Assembly: GCF_018968705.1 (NCBI RefSeq)
Contig: NZ_CP076668.1
Location: forward strand, 2,367,001-2,431,000
Direction: 5' to 3'
DNA: 64,000 bases
Origin: Pseudomonas lijiangensis
Lineage (GTDB): Bacteria; Pseudomonadota; Gammaproteobacteria; Pseudomonadales; Pseudomonadaceae
This document shows, in pieces, positions 34,948-43,709 of this stretch. The stretch's first letter is position 1; each line of letters begins with the position of its first letter. The translations under genes and the position numbers were made by a program. The notes under the pieces are model-generated. The model was not told the DNA's origin, ran no database searches, and saw nothing but the letters and a program-made list of their open reading frames with translations.

Positions 34948-34964
34948 TATTCAATTTATGAATA
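34948..34964. promoter_or_regulatory. Palindrome upstream of tonB
   Basis: TATTCAATTTATGAATA is a perfect 6-5-6 inverted repeat in the AT-rich leader of the tonB-exbBD operon, just after the preceding terminator. It may be a metal-regulator operator, but it matches no consensus I can name with confidence. Confidence 0.35.
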
Positions 34965-35093
34965 ACAGGAGAACTAAATATTCTTTTCAGGAACAAGCGC
35001 GATCATGGATGATTGCCTGGCGCTATCAACTTGGAAAGGTGACTGATACCAACAGAACCTGGATTTTTATTGAAAAAATGCAGGAGTGTATCA

Positions 35094-35906
35094 ATGGGCA
35101 ATGTCCAGACCGCAGCCAGTGCGCACGAAGTGCCTTGGCGCCAAACGCCGAGCGGCGAATTGGTCGATCTGGGGCGTCCTTTTCGGGGACCCTTGGCGCA
35201 GTCGCGGTTGCACCGTACGCCCAAGCCTGTTCTTGGACGCCGGGAAGCCGTTCTGCTCGGTGCATTTGCTCTGGTGCTGCATGGTGCGGTCATCTACTGG
35301 CTGAGCCAGACTCAGACACCTGTTCTGCCGGTCGTCCCGCCGGAAATTCCGCCGATGACCATCGAATTCTCCCAGCCCGCACCGCCCGTGGTTGAAACGC
35401 CGCCACCGCCGCCGGAGCCCATCGTTCAACCTGTGGTCGAGCCGCCGCCTCCCGTGGAGGATGAGCTTGCCGTCAAGCCACCACCGAAGCCCAAACCCAA
35501 GCCGGTCGTGAAGCCGCCGCCTCCCAAGCCGGTTGCCAAGCCTGTGGAGCAACCGCCTGCGCCACCGGCTCCGCCACAACCGGTTGCAGCACCAGCGCCC
35601 CCCGCGCCGCCTGCACCGGCCCCTGTGACTCCGGCTTCGGCCAGCGCCGGTTACCTGCGCAACCCGGCCCCGGAATACCCGTCGCTGGCCATGCGCCGCG
35701 GCTGGGAAGGGACGGTTCTGTTGCGGGTGCATGTACTGGCCAGCGGCAAGCCCGGCGAAATACAGATTCAGAAAAGCAGTGGTCGTGATTCGCTCGACGA
35801 AGCCGCCGTAACGGCAGTCAAGCGCTGGAGCTTCGTTCCCGCCAAGCAGGGCGATGTCGCCCAGGACGGCTGGGTCAGCGTGCCCATCGACTTCAAGATC
35901 AAATAA
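35094..35906 (+). CDS. tonB: TonB energy-transducing protein
   Basis: 270 residues. One membrane anchor (VLLGAFALVLHGAVIYWL, residues about 50-67), a long Pro-rich spacer with PKPKPKP and PPPPP runs (about 80-180), and the C-terminal TonB domain (NPAPEYPSLAMRRGWEG, VSVPIDFKIK). The anchor carries the conserved His (LHG). About 50 cytoplasmic residues precede the anchor, longer than E. coli TonB but common in pseudomonads. ATG at 35094 is favoured because AGGAG lies 7 bases upstream; an in-frame TTG at 35070 is a weaker option. Confidence 0.93.
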   Translation: MGNVQTAASAHEVPWRQTPSGELVDLGRPFRGPLAQSRLHRTPKPVLGRREAVLLGAFALVLHGAVIYWLSQTQTPVLPVVPPEIPPMTIEFSQPAPPVVETPPPPPEPIVQPVVEPPPPVEDELAVKPPPKPKPKPVVKPPPPKPVAKPVEQPPAPPAPPQPVAAPAPPAPPAPAPVTPASASAGYLRNPAPEYPSLAMRRGWEGTVLLRVHVLASGKPGEIQIQKSSGRDSLDEAAVTAVKRWSFVPAKQGDVAQDGWVSVPIDFKIK

Positions 35907-35991
35907 CGGTTTCAACGATTCAATGCGGGCCACCTGACAAAAGGAGCATCGCGACACCAGAACCTGACGTATCAGCACGAGAGCACAGATC

Positions 35992-36714
35992 ATGAACTTA
36001 CTGGCATCCCCTTTTGAATCCATCGAACACGCGGTCATCTGGCTGCTGGTGGTCTTTTCCGTCGCGACCTGGGGCCTGGCCTTGCTCAAGGGCGTACAGT
36101 TTTCACGTCTGAAATCCCAGGATCGCAAGTTCCACAAGCAGTTCTGGGCGGCCTCCAGCCTGGATTCAGCCGCTGAACTGGCTCAGCAACAGCCTGGCGC
36201 TGCTGCTCGTGTTGCCCAGGCCGGTTATGCCGCCATCCAGGTTCATGAAGGTGGTCAGCAGACCGACCTGAGCCAGTCGATCAACCATCAGGATCGTCTG
36301 GAGCGTGCCCTGCGTCAGCAGATCGTGCGTGAACGCCGTTCGCTGGAAACCGGCCTGGCTATCCTGGCCAGTATCGGCAGCACTTCGCCCTTTATCGGTC
36401 TGTTCGGTACGGTGTGGGGCATCATGTCGGCCCTCAAGGGGATCAGCGCAGCAGGTTCCGCCAGCCTGGAAACGGTGGCCGGTCCTATCGGTGCGGCACT
36501 GGTTGCAACCGGTGTCGGTATCGCGGTCGCGGTGCCTGCGGTGCTGGTTTACAACTACTTCCTGCGTCGCCTGAAGCTGACCGCTGCCGACCTGGACGAC
36601 TTTGCCCATGACTTCTACAGCCTGGCGCAGAAAAACGCCTTCCGTGTCCTGCTGCACCCGGTCCTGACCAAGAATGGCGCAGGCGCTGGCCAGAAAGTGA
36701 AGGAGGCTTCCTGA
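35992..36714 (+). CDS. exbB: ExbB/TolQ-family proton-channel protein
   Basis: 240 residues with three membrane segments: WLLVVFSVATWGLALL near the N-terminus and the paired SIGSTSPFIGLFGTVWGIM and GPIGAALVATGVGIAVAVP segments that carry the conserved Thr/Pro channel residues. Forms the pentamer of the TonB motor. Followed one base later by exbD, preceded by tonB. No accessory N-terminal extension is present. Confidence 0.94.
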   Translation: MNLLASPFESIEHAVIWLLVVFSVATWGLALLKGVQFSRLKSQDRKFHKQFWAASSLDSAAELAQQQPGAAARVAQAGYAAIQVHEGGQQTDLSQSINHQDRLERALRQQIVRERRSLETGLAILASIGSTSPFIGLFGTVWGIMSALKGISAAGSASLETVAGPIGAALVATGVGIAVAVPAVLVYNYFLRRLKLTAADLDDFAHDFYSLAQKNAFRVLLHPVLTKNGAGAGQKVKEAS

Positions 36715-36715
36715 T

Positions 36716-37117
36716 ATGGCCTTCTCCACTCAAGACAATGATGAAGTACTCAGCGAAATCAACGTAACGCCTCTGGTGGACGTGATGCTGGTACTGCTGG
36801 TGGTGTTCATCGTGACCGCGCCACTGCTGACCAACTCGATTCCGATCAATTTGCCCAAGACCGAAGCGGTCGCCCCGGCAGAGCAGAAGGACCCGCTGGT
36901 CGTGAGCATCGACGGGCAGGGCAAGGTGTTCATCAACAAGGACGAGATTCAGGCAGACCTGCTGGAAACCAACCTTCAGGCCGCCAAGGCCAAGGACGCG
37001 CAGGTTCGTGTGCAGCTTCAGGCAGACAACGACGTGAACTACGGAGAAGTGGCCCGCGCCATGGCCTCGATCGAGCGTGCAGGCATCACCAAGTTGTCGG
37101 TGATCACTGCCAAATAG
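36716..37117 (+). CDS. exbD: ExbD/TolR-family protein
   Basis: 133 residues. One membrane segment (PLVDVMLVLLVVFIVTAP) bearing the conserved Asp used in proton transfer, then a periplasmic domain ending GITKLSVITAK. Completes the TonB motor. The operon ends at the terminator 37150-37184. Confidence 0.94.
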   Translation: MAFSTQDNDEVLSEINVTPLVDVMLVLLVVFIVTAPLLTNSIPINLPKTEAVAPAEQKDPLVVSIDGQGKVFINKDEIQADLLETNLQAAKAKDAQVRVQLQADNDVNYGEVARAMASIERAGITKLSVITAK

Positions 37118-37149
37118 AGCAATACCCCTTCAAGACAGTGAAGCCTTTA

Positions 37150-37184
37150 AGGTCGTACCCTCAGGTAGGTACGGCCTTTTTTTT
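37150..37184 (+). terminator. Rho-independent terminator of the tonB-exbB-exbD operon
   Basis: GGTCGTACC ... GGTACGGCC stem (one G-T pair) followed by a run of eight T. Confidence 0.9.
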
Positions 37185-37202
37185 GTGTGTGGGGGTGAGG
37201 TT

Positions 37203-37261
37203 TTCGCGAATGAATTCGCTCCCACTGAATGAATAGTTGTGGGAGAGACTTCAGTCGCGAA
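37203..37261. repeat. REP doublet in inverted (tail-out) arrangement
   Basis: TTCGCGAATGAATTCGCTCCCAC (37203-37225) and GTGGGAGAGACTTCAGTCGCGAA (37239-37261) are imperfect inverted copies with a 13-base spacer. The GTGGGAG ends face inward, the reverse of the REPINs at 1435, 43045 and 50764. It lies between the convergent exbD and potA-like genes. Confidence 0.75.
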
Positions 37262-37268
37262 AGCGGAC

Positions 37269-38423
37269 TCAGTGTGCCCCAGCCGCCTTGTTCAGGTCGC
37301 TGTCGACCCATTGGGTGTAGATGCAGGCATCGGCTGTGGCCCAGCGAACGCGGACGGTATCACCGGCTTTCAGTTGCAGGCCGGTGGCTGACAGGGCCTT
37401 GACGGTCATGGCGGTACCGCCTGAAGTGACGACTGCGCAGGTCTGGCTTTCGCCCAGGAACAAGACTTCCGTCACCTTGGCCGTGACTTCGTTCCAGCCA
37501 TGCTCCAGCGGAGTGGCTTCGGCCTGTTGAGTGCTCAGGGCCTGGGCTTTCTCCGGACGGATCATCAGCAACACATCCTGATCGGTTTTCAGGCCTGAAG
37601 TCAGCCGGATCGACAGCGGATGGCCTTCAAACGTCGCCACCGCATTGCCCTGTGCCTTGAGCTTCAGGAAGTTCGAGTTGCCCAGGAACGAGGCGACAAA
37701 GGCATTGGGCGGGTTCTGATAGAGGTCATAGCCGGTGCCCAGGCCGACGATCTTGCCGTGGCTGAAGATCGCGATGCGTTGAGACAGGCGCATGGCTTCT
37801 TCCTGGTCGTGGGTCACGTAGACGATGGTGATACCCAGGCGACGATGCAACTGCCGCAGTTCATCCTGCAGGTCTTCACGCAGTTTCTTGTCCAGCGCGC
37901 CCAGAGGTTCATCCATCAACAGAATGCGTGGTTCGTAAACCAGCGCCCGGGCAATGGCCACACGTTGCTGCTGGCCGCCGGACAGTTGCGAAGGGCGGCG
38001 ATGGGCGAATTGTTCCAGTTGCACCAGCTTGAGCATGGCGTCCACGCGCTTGTCGCGTTCGGCCGCCGGCAGTTTGCGGATGGCCAGCGGGAAGGCGATG
38101 TTGTCGCGTACCGACAGGTGAGGAAACAGCGAATAACGCTGGAACACCATGCCGATATCCCGCTTGTGGGGCGGCACGTTCACCAGGGATTTGCCACCCA
38201 CCAGGATTTCTCCCGAGCTGGGTGTTTCGAACCCGGCCAGCATCGACAGTGTGGTGCTCTTGCCAGAGCCGCTGGAGCCCAGGAAGGTCAGGAACTCGCC
38301 GTCCTGGATATCCAGGTCGATATTGTCCACTGCAGCGAAATCGCCGTAATGCTTGTTCAGGTTGCACAGGCTGACCAGGGTTTTCGGGTCGTGTTGTGCG
38401 CTGTCTTTGATCACTGCACTCAT
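37269..38423 (-). CDS. ABC transporter ATPase, PotA/spermidine-putrescine type
   Basis: 384 residues. ATPase domain with Walker A GSSGSGKSTT, signature LSGGQQQRVAIARAL, Walker B ILLMDEPLGALD, and the CUT1/Pot hallmark VFQRYSLFPHLSV, followed by a C-terminal TOBE/OB domain (VTEVLFLGESQT, LKAGDTVRVRW). Energises import by the two permeases and binding protein encoded just upstream. Its ATG overlaps the permease stop (ATGA). Such importers take polyamines or other small cationic or organic solutes; the actual substrate is unknown. Confidence 0.93.
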   Translation of the reverse strand: MSAVIKDSAQHDPKTLVSLCNLNKHYGDFAAVDNIDLDIQDGEFLTFLGSSGSGKSTTLSMLAGFETPSSGEILVGGKSLVNVPPHKRDIGMVFQRYSLFPHLSVRDNIAFPLAIRKLPAAERDKRVDAMLKLVQLEQFAHRRPSQLSGGQQQRVAIARALVYEPRILLMDEPLGALDKKLREDLQDELRQLHRRLGITIVYVTHDQEEAMRLSQRIAIFSHGKIVGLGTGYDLYQNPPNAFVASFLGNSNFLKLKAQGNAVATFEGHPLSIRLTSGLKTDQDVLLMIRPEKAQALSTQQAEATPLEHGWNEVTAKVTEVLFLGESQTCAVVTSGGTAMTVKALSATGLQLKAGDTVRVRWATADACIYTQWVDSDLNKAAGAH

Positions 38424-39235
38424 GAGGTACTCCTGGCTTCGTTGCGGCGACGCAGGGTCGCGGCGATGAACATGACCAGCACCGACAGGGCGATCAGCAG
38501 CGTCGAAGCGACTGCAATGACCGGGGTCAGATCCTGACGCAAAGTGGTCCACATTTTGACGGGTAAGGTTTGCAGGGTCGGGCTGGCCATCATCACGCTC
38601 AGCACCACCTCGTCCCACGACACCAGGAACGCGAACAGTGCACCGGCGATCATGCCGGGGCGAATGGCCGGGAAGGTGACCTTGATCACTGCCTGGATGC
38701 GCGATGCGCCGCAGATCACGGCGGCATCCTCGATGGACTGATCGAACAGTTTCAGCGAGTTGATGATCGAGATGATGGTGAACGGCAGCGCCACGATCAC
38801 ATGGCTGACCACGAAGGAAAACAGCGTGCCGGTGTAGCCGAGCTTGAGGAACAGCGCATACACGGCCACGGCAATGATCACCAGCGGCACGATCATCGGC
38901 AGGGTGAAGAGGCCGTACAGCATGTCACGTCCCGGAAAGCGTCCGCGCACCAGAGCAAAGGCGGTGGGCAGGCCCAGGGCGACGGCGCTGATGGTAGTCA
39001 GCACGGCGACCTTGAGGCTGGACATCGCCGCTGCCATCCATTCCGGATTGGAGAAGAACTGCTGATACCACTTCAGGGTCCAGCCCGGTGGCGGGAAGAC
39101 CAGCCACTGGGATGAGCCGAACGAAAGCAGCACGATGAACAGGATCGGCAGCAACAGAAACAGCGCGATCACCCCGGTGGTCAGGTACAGACCGACCCGC
39201 AGGCGTGTGCTCATGGCATTGGGAGTCAGGAGCAT
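38420..39235 (-). CDS. ABC transporter permease, PotC type
   Basis: 271 residues, about six membrane segments. The ATPase-docking EAA loop is seen as EDAAVICGASRIQAVIKVTFPAIRPG. ATG at 39235 is used; a later ATG at 39214 (MSTRLRVG) is possible. Four bases separate it from the second permease. Confidence 0.92.
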   Translation of the reverse strand: MLLTPNAMSTRLRVGLYLTTGVIALFLLLPILFIVLLSFGSSQWLVFPPPGWTLKWYQQFFSNPEWMAAAMSSLKVAVLTTISAVALGLPTAFALVRGRFPGRDMLYGLFTLPMIVPLVIIAVAVYALFLKLGYTGTLFSFVVSHVIVALPFTIISIINSLKLFDQSIEDAAVICGASRIQAVIKVTFPAIRPGMIAGALFAFLVSWDEVVLSVMMASPTLQTLPVKMWTTLRQDLTPVIAVASTLLIALSVLVMFIAATLRRRNEARSTS

Positions 39236-39238
39236 GGC

Positions 39239-40177
39239 TTACCTCGCATTGCTGGCGCCGACCGGGGATTCCGGCTGGAGCTTGAGATAGAAGTAGAACA
39301 GCACCAGAGTAATCAGGATCAGCAGTGCGGCTGCGGCACTGGCCAGTCCCCAGTTCAGGAAGGACTGCACCTGCTGGACGATGAACTCGGGCAGCATCAT
39401 GTTCTGCGCGCCACCCAGCAGAGCGGGGGTGACGTAGTAACCCAGGGACATCACAAACACCATCAGGCCACCGGAGAACAGCCCCGAGCGGCACAGCGGC
39501 AGAAACACCCTGAAGAAGTTGGTCCACGGGCTTGCACCGCAGATGGAGCCGGCCTGTAACACCATCGGGTCAATGGCCTGCATGGTCGCCTGCAACGGCA
39601 GCACGATGAACGGAATCATGATGTAGCTCATGCCGATCACCACGCCTGTGAGGTTATGCACCATCTCCAGCGGCTGATCGATGATACCCATGGCCATCAG
39701 TGTCTTGTTGACGACTCCGGAAGCCTGGAGCAACACCAGCCAGGAATAGGTGCGGGCCAGCAGGCTGGTCCACATCGACAGCAGCACGATATTGAGAATC
39801 CAGCGGCCCCAGCCGCGTGGCACCAGGGTGATCGCCCAGGCCAGCGGGAAACCCAGCAGCACACTGAACAGAGTGACCAGACCCGCCACCGAGAACGTGT
39901 TGAACAACACCCTGGCGTAGGCGGAGTTGGCGAACAACTGTTCGTAGTTGCCCAGGCCCGGAGTGGGTTCCAGCACACCGCGAAGCAACAGGCCTATCAG
40001 AGGTGCGAAGAAAAAAAGCCCCAGAAAGAGCAGTGCCGGGAGCAGGTTGCGACTGCCGCGCCAGCGTTGTGACAAAGACGTTTTTGGCTGCATCTTCACT
40101 GCCTTGGTGCAAGCCGCGCCAGCGGTGCTTGACGCACCACCGGCCGGGTTGGGTTGACGGGAAGCAATAGCCGTCAT
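39239..40177 (-). CDS. ABC transporter permease, PotB type
   Basis: 312 residues; a hydrophilic N-terminal stretch of about 45 residues precedes six membrane segments, and the docking loop is LQAGSICGASPWTNFFRVFLPL. The start is uncertain: ATG at 40177 lies 2 bases after the binding-protein stop but has a weak ribosome site, while ATG at 40093 (MQPKTSLSQ) has AAGG about 10 bases upstream and gives a more typical length. Confidence 0.9.
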   Translation of the reverse strand: MTAIASRQPNPAGGASSTAGAACTKAVKMQPKTSLSQRWRGSRNLLPALLFLGLFFFAPLIGLLLRGVLEPTPGLGNYEQLFANSAYARVLFNTFSVAGLVTLFSVLLGFPLAWAITLVPRGWGRWILNIVLLSMWTSLLARTYSWLVLLQASGVVNKTLMAMGIIDQPLEMVHNLTGVVIGMSYIMIPFIVLPLQATMQAIDPMVLQAGSICGASPWTNFFRVFLPLCRSGLFSGGLMVFVMSLGYYVTPALLGGAQNMMLPEFIVQQVQSFLNWGLASAAAALLILITLVLFYFYLKLQPESPVGASNAR

Positions 40178-40179
40178 TT

Positions 40180-41205
40180 TTACTTGACCAGCCATTCGTT
40201 CCACCGTGTCGCAATGTCAGGACCGTTCTTGGCCCAGTATGCGAAGTCGAGAGTGATCTGGTCCGGGGCATAGGCGGTCGGCAGGTTCGGCGCCAGCGTC
40301 GAATCCAGGCGCGGTACGCTGTCCAGGTTGACCGGTGCATAGGCGCTGAGGTTGGAGAAGTCGGCCTGGCCTTTGGGGCTGGTCGCTTCGGCGATGAACT
40401 TCATGGCAGCTTCCTTGTTCTTGGCGCCTTTGGGGACGACCAGGAAATCAGCCATGACCAGGTTCTGCTTCCAGCTCACACCCACTGGAGCGCCATCCTG
40501 TTGCAGGGCGTAGACGCGACCGTTCCACATCTGGCCCATGGACGCTTCACCCGAAGCCAGCAGTTGCTGGGATTGAGCGCCGCCGCCCCACCAGACGATG
40601 TCTTTCTTGATGGTGTCGAGTTTCTTGAAGGCGCGGTCCAGGTCCAGCGGGTAGAGCTTGTCAGGGGCAACGCCATCGGCCAGCAGTGCCAGTTCAAGCA
40701 CACCAGGGCTTGGCCATTTGTAGAGGGCGCGCTTGCCGGGGTAGGTCTTGGTGTCGAACATCGCAGACCAGTCTTGCGGGGCCTTGGCGCCTACCTTGCT
40801 CTCGTTGTAGCCCAGCACGAAGGAGAAGAAGAATGAGCCTGCGCCGTGATCCGAGACGAAGCGCGGGTCGATCCGGTCGCGTTTGATGGTGTTGAAATCA
40901 AGGGGCTCCAGCAGGCCCTCGCTGGCGGCACGCAGGGCGAAGTCGGCTTCCACATCCACCACATCCCATTGCACGTTGCCGCTTTCCACCATGGCCTTGA
41001 GTTTGCCGTAGTCGGTAGGGCCGTCCTGCACAACGGTAATACCGCTGGCTTTGGTGAAAGGCGCTGCCCAGGCCTGCTTCTGTGCGTCCTGGGTAGAACC
41101 ACCCCAACTGACGAAGTTGACGCTTTCGGCGGCCATGGCTGTGAGACTCGAGATAGCCAGAATGCCCGCAGCAAGAGCTGCAGTTGCTCGTTTGTTCAAC
41201 ACCAT
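40180..41205 (-). CDS. Periplasmic solute-binding protein, PotD type
   Basis: 341 residues with a signal peptide ending TAMA-AES, then VNFVSWGGSTQDAQKQAW, the family's first strand and loop. Delivers solute to the permeases encoded downstream. ATG at 41205 has GAGGG 7 bases upstream; an in-frame GTG at 41211 is less well spaced. A TGGTATTCCA operator-like palindrome lies 171 bases upstream, linking it to the GntR-controlled cluster. Confidence 0.93.
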   Translation of the reverse strand: MVLNKRATAALAAGILAISSLTAMAAESVNFVSWGGSTQDAQKQAWAAPFTKASGITVVQDGPTDYGKLKAMVESGNVQWDVVDVEADFALRAASEGLLEPLDFNTIKRDRIDPRFVSDHGAGSFFFSFVLGYNESKVGAKAPQDWSAMFDTKTYPGKRALYKWPSPGVLELALLADGVAPDKLYPLDLDRAFKKLDTIKKDIVWWGGGAQSQQLLASGEASMGQMWNGRVYALQQDGAPVGVSWKQNLVMADFLVVPKGAKNKEAAMKFIAEATSPKGQADFSNLSAYAPVNLDSVPRLDSTLAPNLPTAYAPDQITLDFAYWAKNGPDIATRWNEWLVK

Positions 41206-41513
41206 TTTCACGCCCTCATTTGTTGTGTTTTGAGCGGGCTTTTTGTGCCCGCGTATTCGGGAGCAGTAGGTCCAGAGGACCGGAGAAACTGGCGACCGTG
41301 TCGGGTGCTTTTGTTGGCCTTATCCCTTGGCTGGGGGCACCTGACAAAACCTTCGGTCTACGGAATGTCATATTATGGTATTCCAAGCTTTGTGCAAGTA
41401 TTTTGCCCTGTCGGAACCCGCTCATTTTGCTTTTTTTACCGGTGAAAGCCTTGTTTTACGGGGGTAAACGTCTCTTCTTGAGCCTTGCTGCCTGCCTCCT
41501 TTCAGGGCTGAAA
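41206..41513. other. potD-like promoter region
   Basis: 308 bases between the binding-protein gene and the end of the ribBX gene. Contains the operator candidate at 41376-41385. The rest shows no gene and no strong terminator. Confidence 0.5.
41376..41385. promoter_or_regulatory. GntR operator candidate, copy 1
   Basis: TGGTATTCCA differs by one base from the palindrome TGGTATACCA found at two other promoters of this locus. Upstream of the ABC importer operon. FadR/FCD-type GntR regulators bind related palindromes. Confidence 0.6.
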
Positions 41514-42623
41514 TCAGCCAGTAAAGGGAATACTTTCAACCACTTCCAGATCGTATCCGGTCAGACCGGCGTATTTGAGAGGAGGGCCCAGATGGCGCAA
41601 TTTGCCCACGCCAAGGTCTTGCAGAATCTGTGCGCCAGTGCCGACTTCCGAATAGATACGTGACTGCGAACGGGTGTACTGGCGCGGCGGCTGGGTCAGT
41701 TGCGGGATACGCTCCAGCAGTGCCTGGGAGGACTCGTGATTGGCCAGTACCACGACCACGCCGCGTCCTTCTTCGGCGACTTTCTGCAGGGCGGCCCACA
41801 GGGTCCAGTTCGCCGGGCCCGTGTACTCGGCACCTACCAGGTCGCGCAGTGGATCAACCACGTGTACTCGCACCAGGGTCGGGAAATCGCGCTGGATGTC
41901 GCCCATGACCATGGCCATGTGTACGCCACCTTCGATCCGGTCCTCGTAGCTGAACAGGCGGAAGGTGCCATGAACCGTTGGCAGCTCGCGTTCGCCGATG
42001 CGCACCACAGTGTGTTCGGTGCTCAGGCGGTAATGGATCAGGTCGGCAATGGTGCCGATGCGGATGCCATGTTTTTCGGCGAACAGCTCAAGATCGGGGC
42101 GGCGGGCCATGGTGCCGTCATCGTTCATGACTTCCACGATCACCGATGCAGGCGTCAGGCCTGCCAGGCGAGCCAGGTCACAGCCGGCTTCGGTGTGACC
42201 GGCGCGGGTCAGCACGCCGCCTTCGCGGGCGCGCAGCGGGAAAATATGGCCAGGCTGCACCAGATCGTCGGCACAGGCCTGGGGGTTGACGGCAGCCTGG
42301 ACGGTGCGGGCTCGGTCGGCGGCAGAAATGCCGGTGCTGACGCCCGTTGCGGCTTCGATGGAAACCGTGAACGCCGTGGCGAATACGCTGCCGTTGCTGG
42401 GTACCATCTGCTCCAGTCCCAGGCGCTGACAATGTTCGTCGGTCAGAGTAAGACAGATCAGGCCGCGTGCTTCGCGGGCCATGAAGCTGATGGCCTGAGG
42501 TGTACAGAGGTCGGCAGCAAGCAGCAGGTCACCTTCGTTTTCCCGGTCTTCGTCGTCCACCAGCAGGACCATCTTGCCCTGACGGTAGTCTTCAATGATG
42601 TCTTCGATGCGATCGAACGCCAT
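41514..42623 (-). CDS. 3,4-dihydroxy-2-butanone-4-phosphate synthase with degenerate GTP cyclohydrolase II domain (RibBX type)
   Basis: 369 residues. The N-terminal half is an intact Rib[12 protein letters not shown] acidic motif, [19 protein letters not shown] and the substrate Thr/His residues. The C-terminal half has the GCHII fold but its zinc-binding cysteines are missing: the segment after LVRVH reads [15 protein letters not shown] where active enzymes have the Cys ligands. This matches the RibBX variant known in Proteobacteria, expected to make only the RibB product. Its placement away from other rib genes, in a locus with a flavin reductase, suggests an extra FMN supply. The operator at 42657-42666 is 34 bases upstream. 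Confidence 0.88.
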   Translation of the reverse strand: MAFDRIEDIIEDYRQGKMVLLVDDEDRENEGDLLLAADLCTPQAISFMAREARGLICLTLTDEHCQRLGLEQMVPSNGSVFATAFTVSIEAATGVSTGISAADRARTVQAAVNPQACADDLVQPGHIFPLRAREGGVLTRAGHTEAGCDLARLAGLTPASVIVEVMNDDGTMARRPDLELFAEKHGIRIGTIADLIHYRLSTEHTVVRIGERELPTVHGTFRLFSYEDRIEGGVHMAMVMGDIQRDFPTLVRVHVVDPLRDLVGAEYTGPANWTLWAALQKVAEEGRGVVVVLANHESSQALLERIPQLTQPPRQYTRSQSRIYSEVGTGAQILQDLGVGKLRHLGPPLKYAGLTGYDLEVVESIPFTG

Positions 42624-42656
42624 ACTCAGGATCTCGGTGTTATGGATGAAAAATCG

Positions 42657-42666
42657 TGGTATACCA
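42657..42666. promoter_or_regulatory. GntR operator candidate, copy 2
   Basis: TGGTATACCA, a perfect 10-bp palindrome in the divergent promoter between the ribBX gene and the DUF1330 gene. Confidence 0.7.
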
Positions 42667-42716
42667 TAAGACAGAATATTTCACAGATTCCCTATCATTG
42701 AAACAGTGAGATCGCG

Positions 42717-43013
42717 ATGAAGGCTTATTGGATTGCAAACGTGGACGTAACCGACCCTGAGCAGTACAGCGAATATACCCAGCGAGCGCCAGCGGCATTT
42801 GAATTATTTGGTGGCAAATTCATGGCGCGCGGCGGACGTTCCGAAGCCGTCGAAGGTCGCGACACGCCGCAACGCACCGTTGTGATCGAATTCGAGTCGT
42901 ATGAGCAAGCCTTGGCCTGTTATCGCTCGCCTGAGTACCAGGAAGCGATGAGTCATCGCCATGGCGTGGCCCATGCCGAGATCGTGATTGTCGAAGGTAT
43001 CGCGCAGCAGTAG
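42717..43013 (+). CDS. DUF1330-family protein
   Basis: 98 residues, ferredoxin-like alpha/beta fold expected (dimeric alpha-beta barrel group). Typical pattern: MKAYWIANVDVTDPEQYSEY at the start, GGKFMARGG, VVIEFESYEQALACYRSPEYQ. Function is not established for the family. It diverges from the ribBX gene across the shared operator and is therefore probably co-regulated with it. Confidence 0.85.
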   Translation: MKAYWIANVDVTDPEQYSEYTQRAPAAFELFGGKFMARGGRSEAVEGRDTPQRTVVIEFESYEQALACYRSPEYQEAMSHRHGVAHAEIVIVEGIAQQ

Positions 43014-43044
43014 TGCCGATCAGTCAAGGCATATGAAGTCACTT

Positions 43045-43135
43045 GTGGGAGGGGCCTTGGCCGCGACGACCCAGCTTACAGGCAACACATCTTCAGTACC
43101 TTCAAACTGGCTGTCGCGGCCAAGGCCCCTCCCAC
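43045..43135. repeat. REPIN (inverted pair of REP sequences)
   Basis: Two 23-bp arms, 43045-43067 and 43113-43135, identical in sequence to those of the REPIN at 1435-1524 but with a different spacer. Between the convergent DUF1330 and Nudix genes. Confidence 0.9.
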
Positions 43136-43144
43136 GGATGGTTC

Positions 43145-43708
43145 CTATCGGATGAAATGCACCTTGCCGGTGTCATCATTGCCCATGTACAGGCCATACA
43201 CCCCGGCTTGGCGCTCGGTGATGTAGCGTTCGAGGATTTGCCGGATGGCGGGGTAGTAGATGCTGTCCCACGGGATGTCTTCGGGGGCGAAGAATTTGTA
43301 ATCCAGGGTCTCCGGCCCGAACTGGCCGGTGATTTCCAGGGCTATGGCGCGGAAGACGATATACACCTCGCTGATCTTCGGCACGCTGAAGATGGAGTAG
43401 GGCGAGATGATTTCTGCGCGTACGCCGCTTTCTTCCCAGACTTCCCGCAGGGCGGCCTGTTCGGTGGTTTCGCCACTCTCCATGAAGCCGGCCGGTAGCG
43501 TCCAGGTGCCGGGGCGTGGCGCGATTGCCCGCTGGCACAGCAGGTATTTGCCTTCCTGCTCGATGATGCAGCCGGCAATGATCTTCGGATTGACGTAGTG
43601 AATGTAGTTGCAACTGCCGCACATCAGCCGCGCATGGGTATCGCCCGGTGGCACACGCTGATCGAGATCGGCACTGCCACATTGCGGACAAAAGCGCGGC
43701 GCGGGCAT
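43145..43708 (-). CDS. Nudix hydrolase with N-terminal zinc ribbon
   Basis: 187 residues. A Cys4 zinc ribbon (FCPQCGSAD ... MCGSCNYIHY, residues 7-36) precedes a Nudix domain whose box GFMESGETTEQAALREVWEE (residues about 74-93, completed by SG) is complete. The zinc ribbon plus Nudix order recalls NudC-like NADH pyrophosphatases, but it is shorter and lacks the NudC N-terminal domain. The start lies one base after the gntR stop, so the pair is likely translated together. It may act on a nucleotide cofactor such as FAD or NAD(H); this is inference. Confidence 0.9.
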   Translation of the reverse strand: MPAPRFCPQCGSADLDQRVPPGDTHARLMCGSCNYIHYVNPKIIAGCIIEQEGKYLLCQRAIAPRPGTWTLPAGFMESGETTEQAALREVWEESGVRAEIISPYSIFSVPKISEVYIVFRAIALEITGQFGPETLDYKFFAPEDIPWDSIYYPAIRQILERYITERQAGVYGLYMGNDDTGKVHFIR

Positions 43709-43709
43709 G

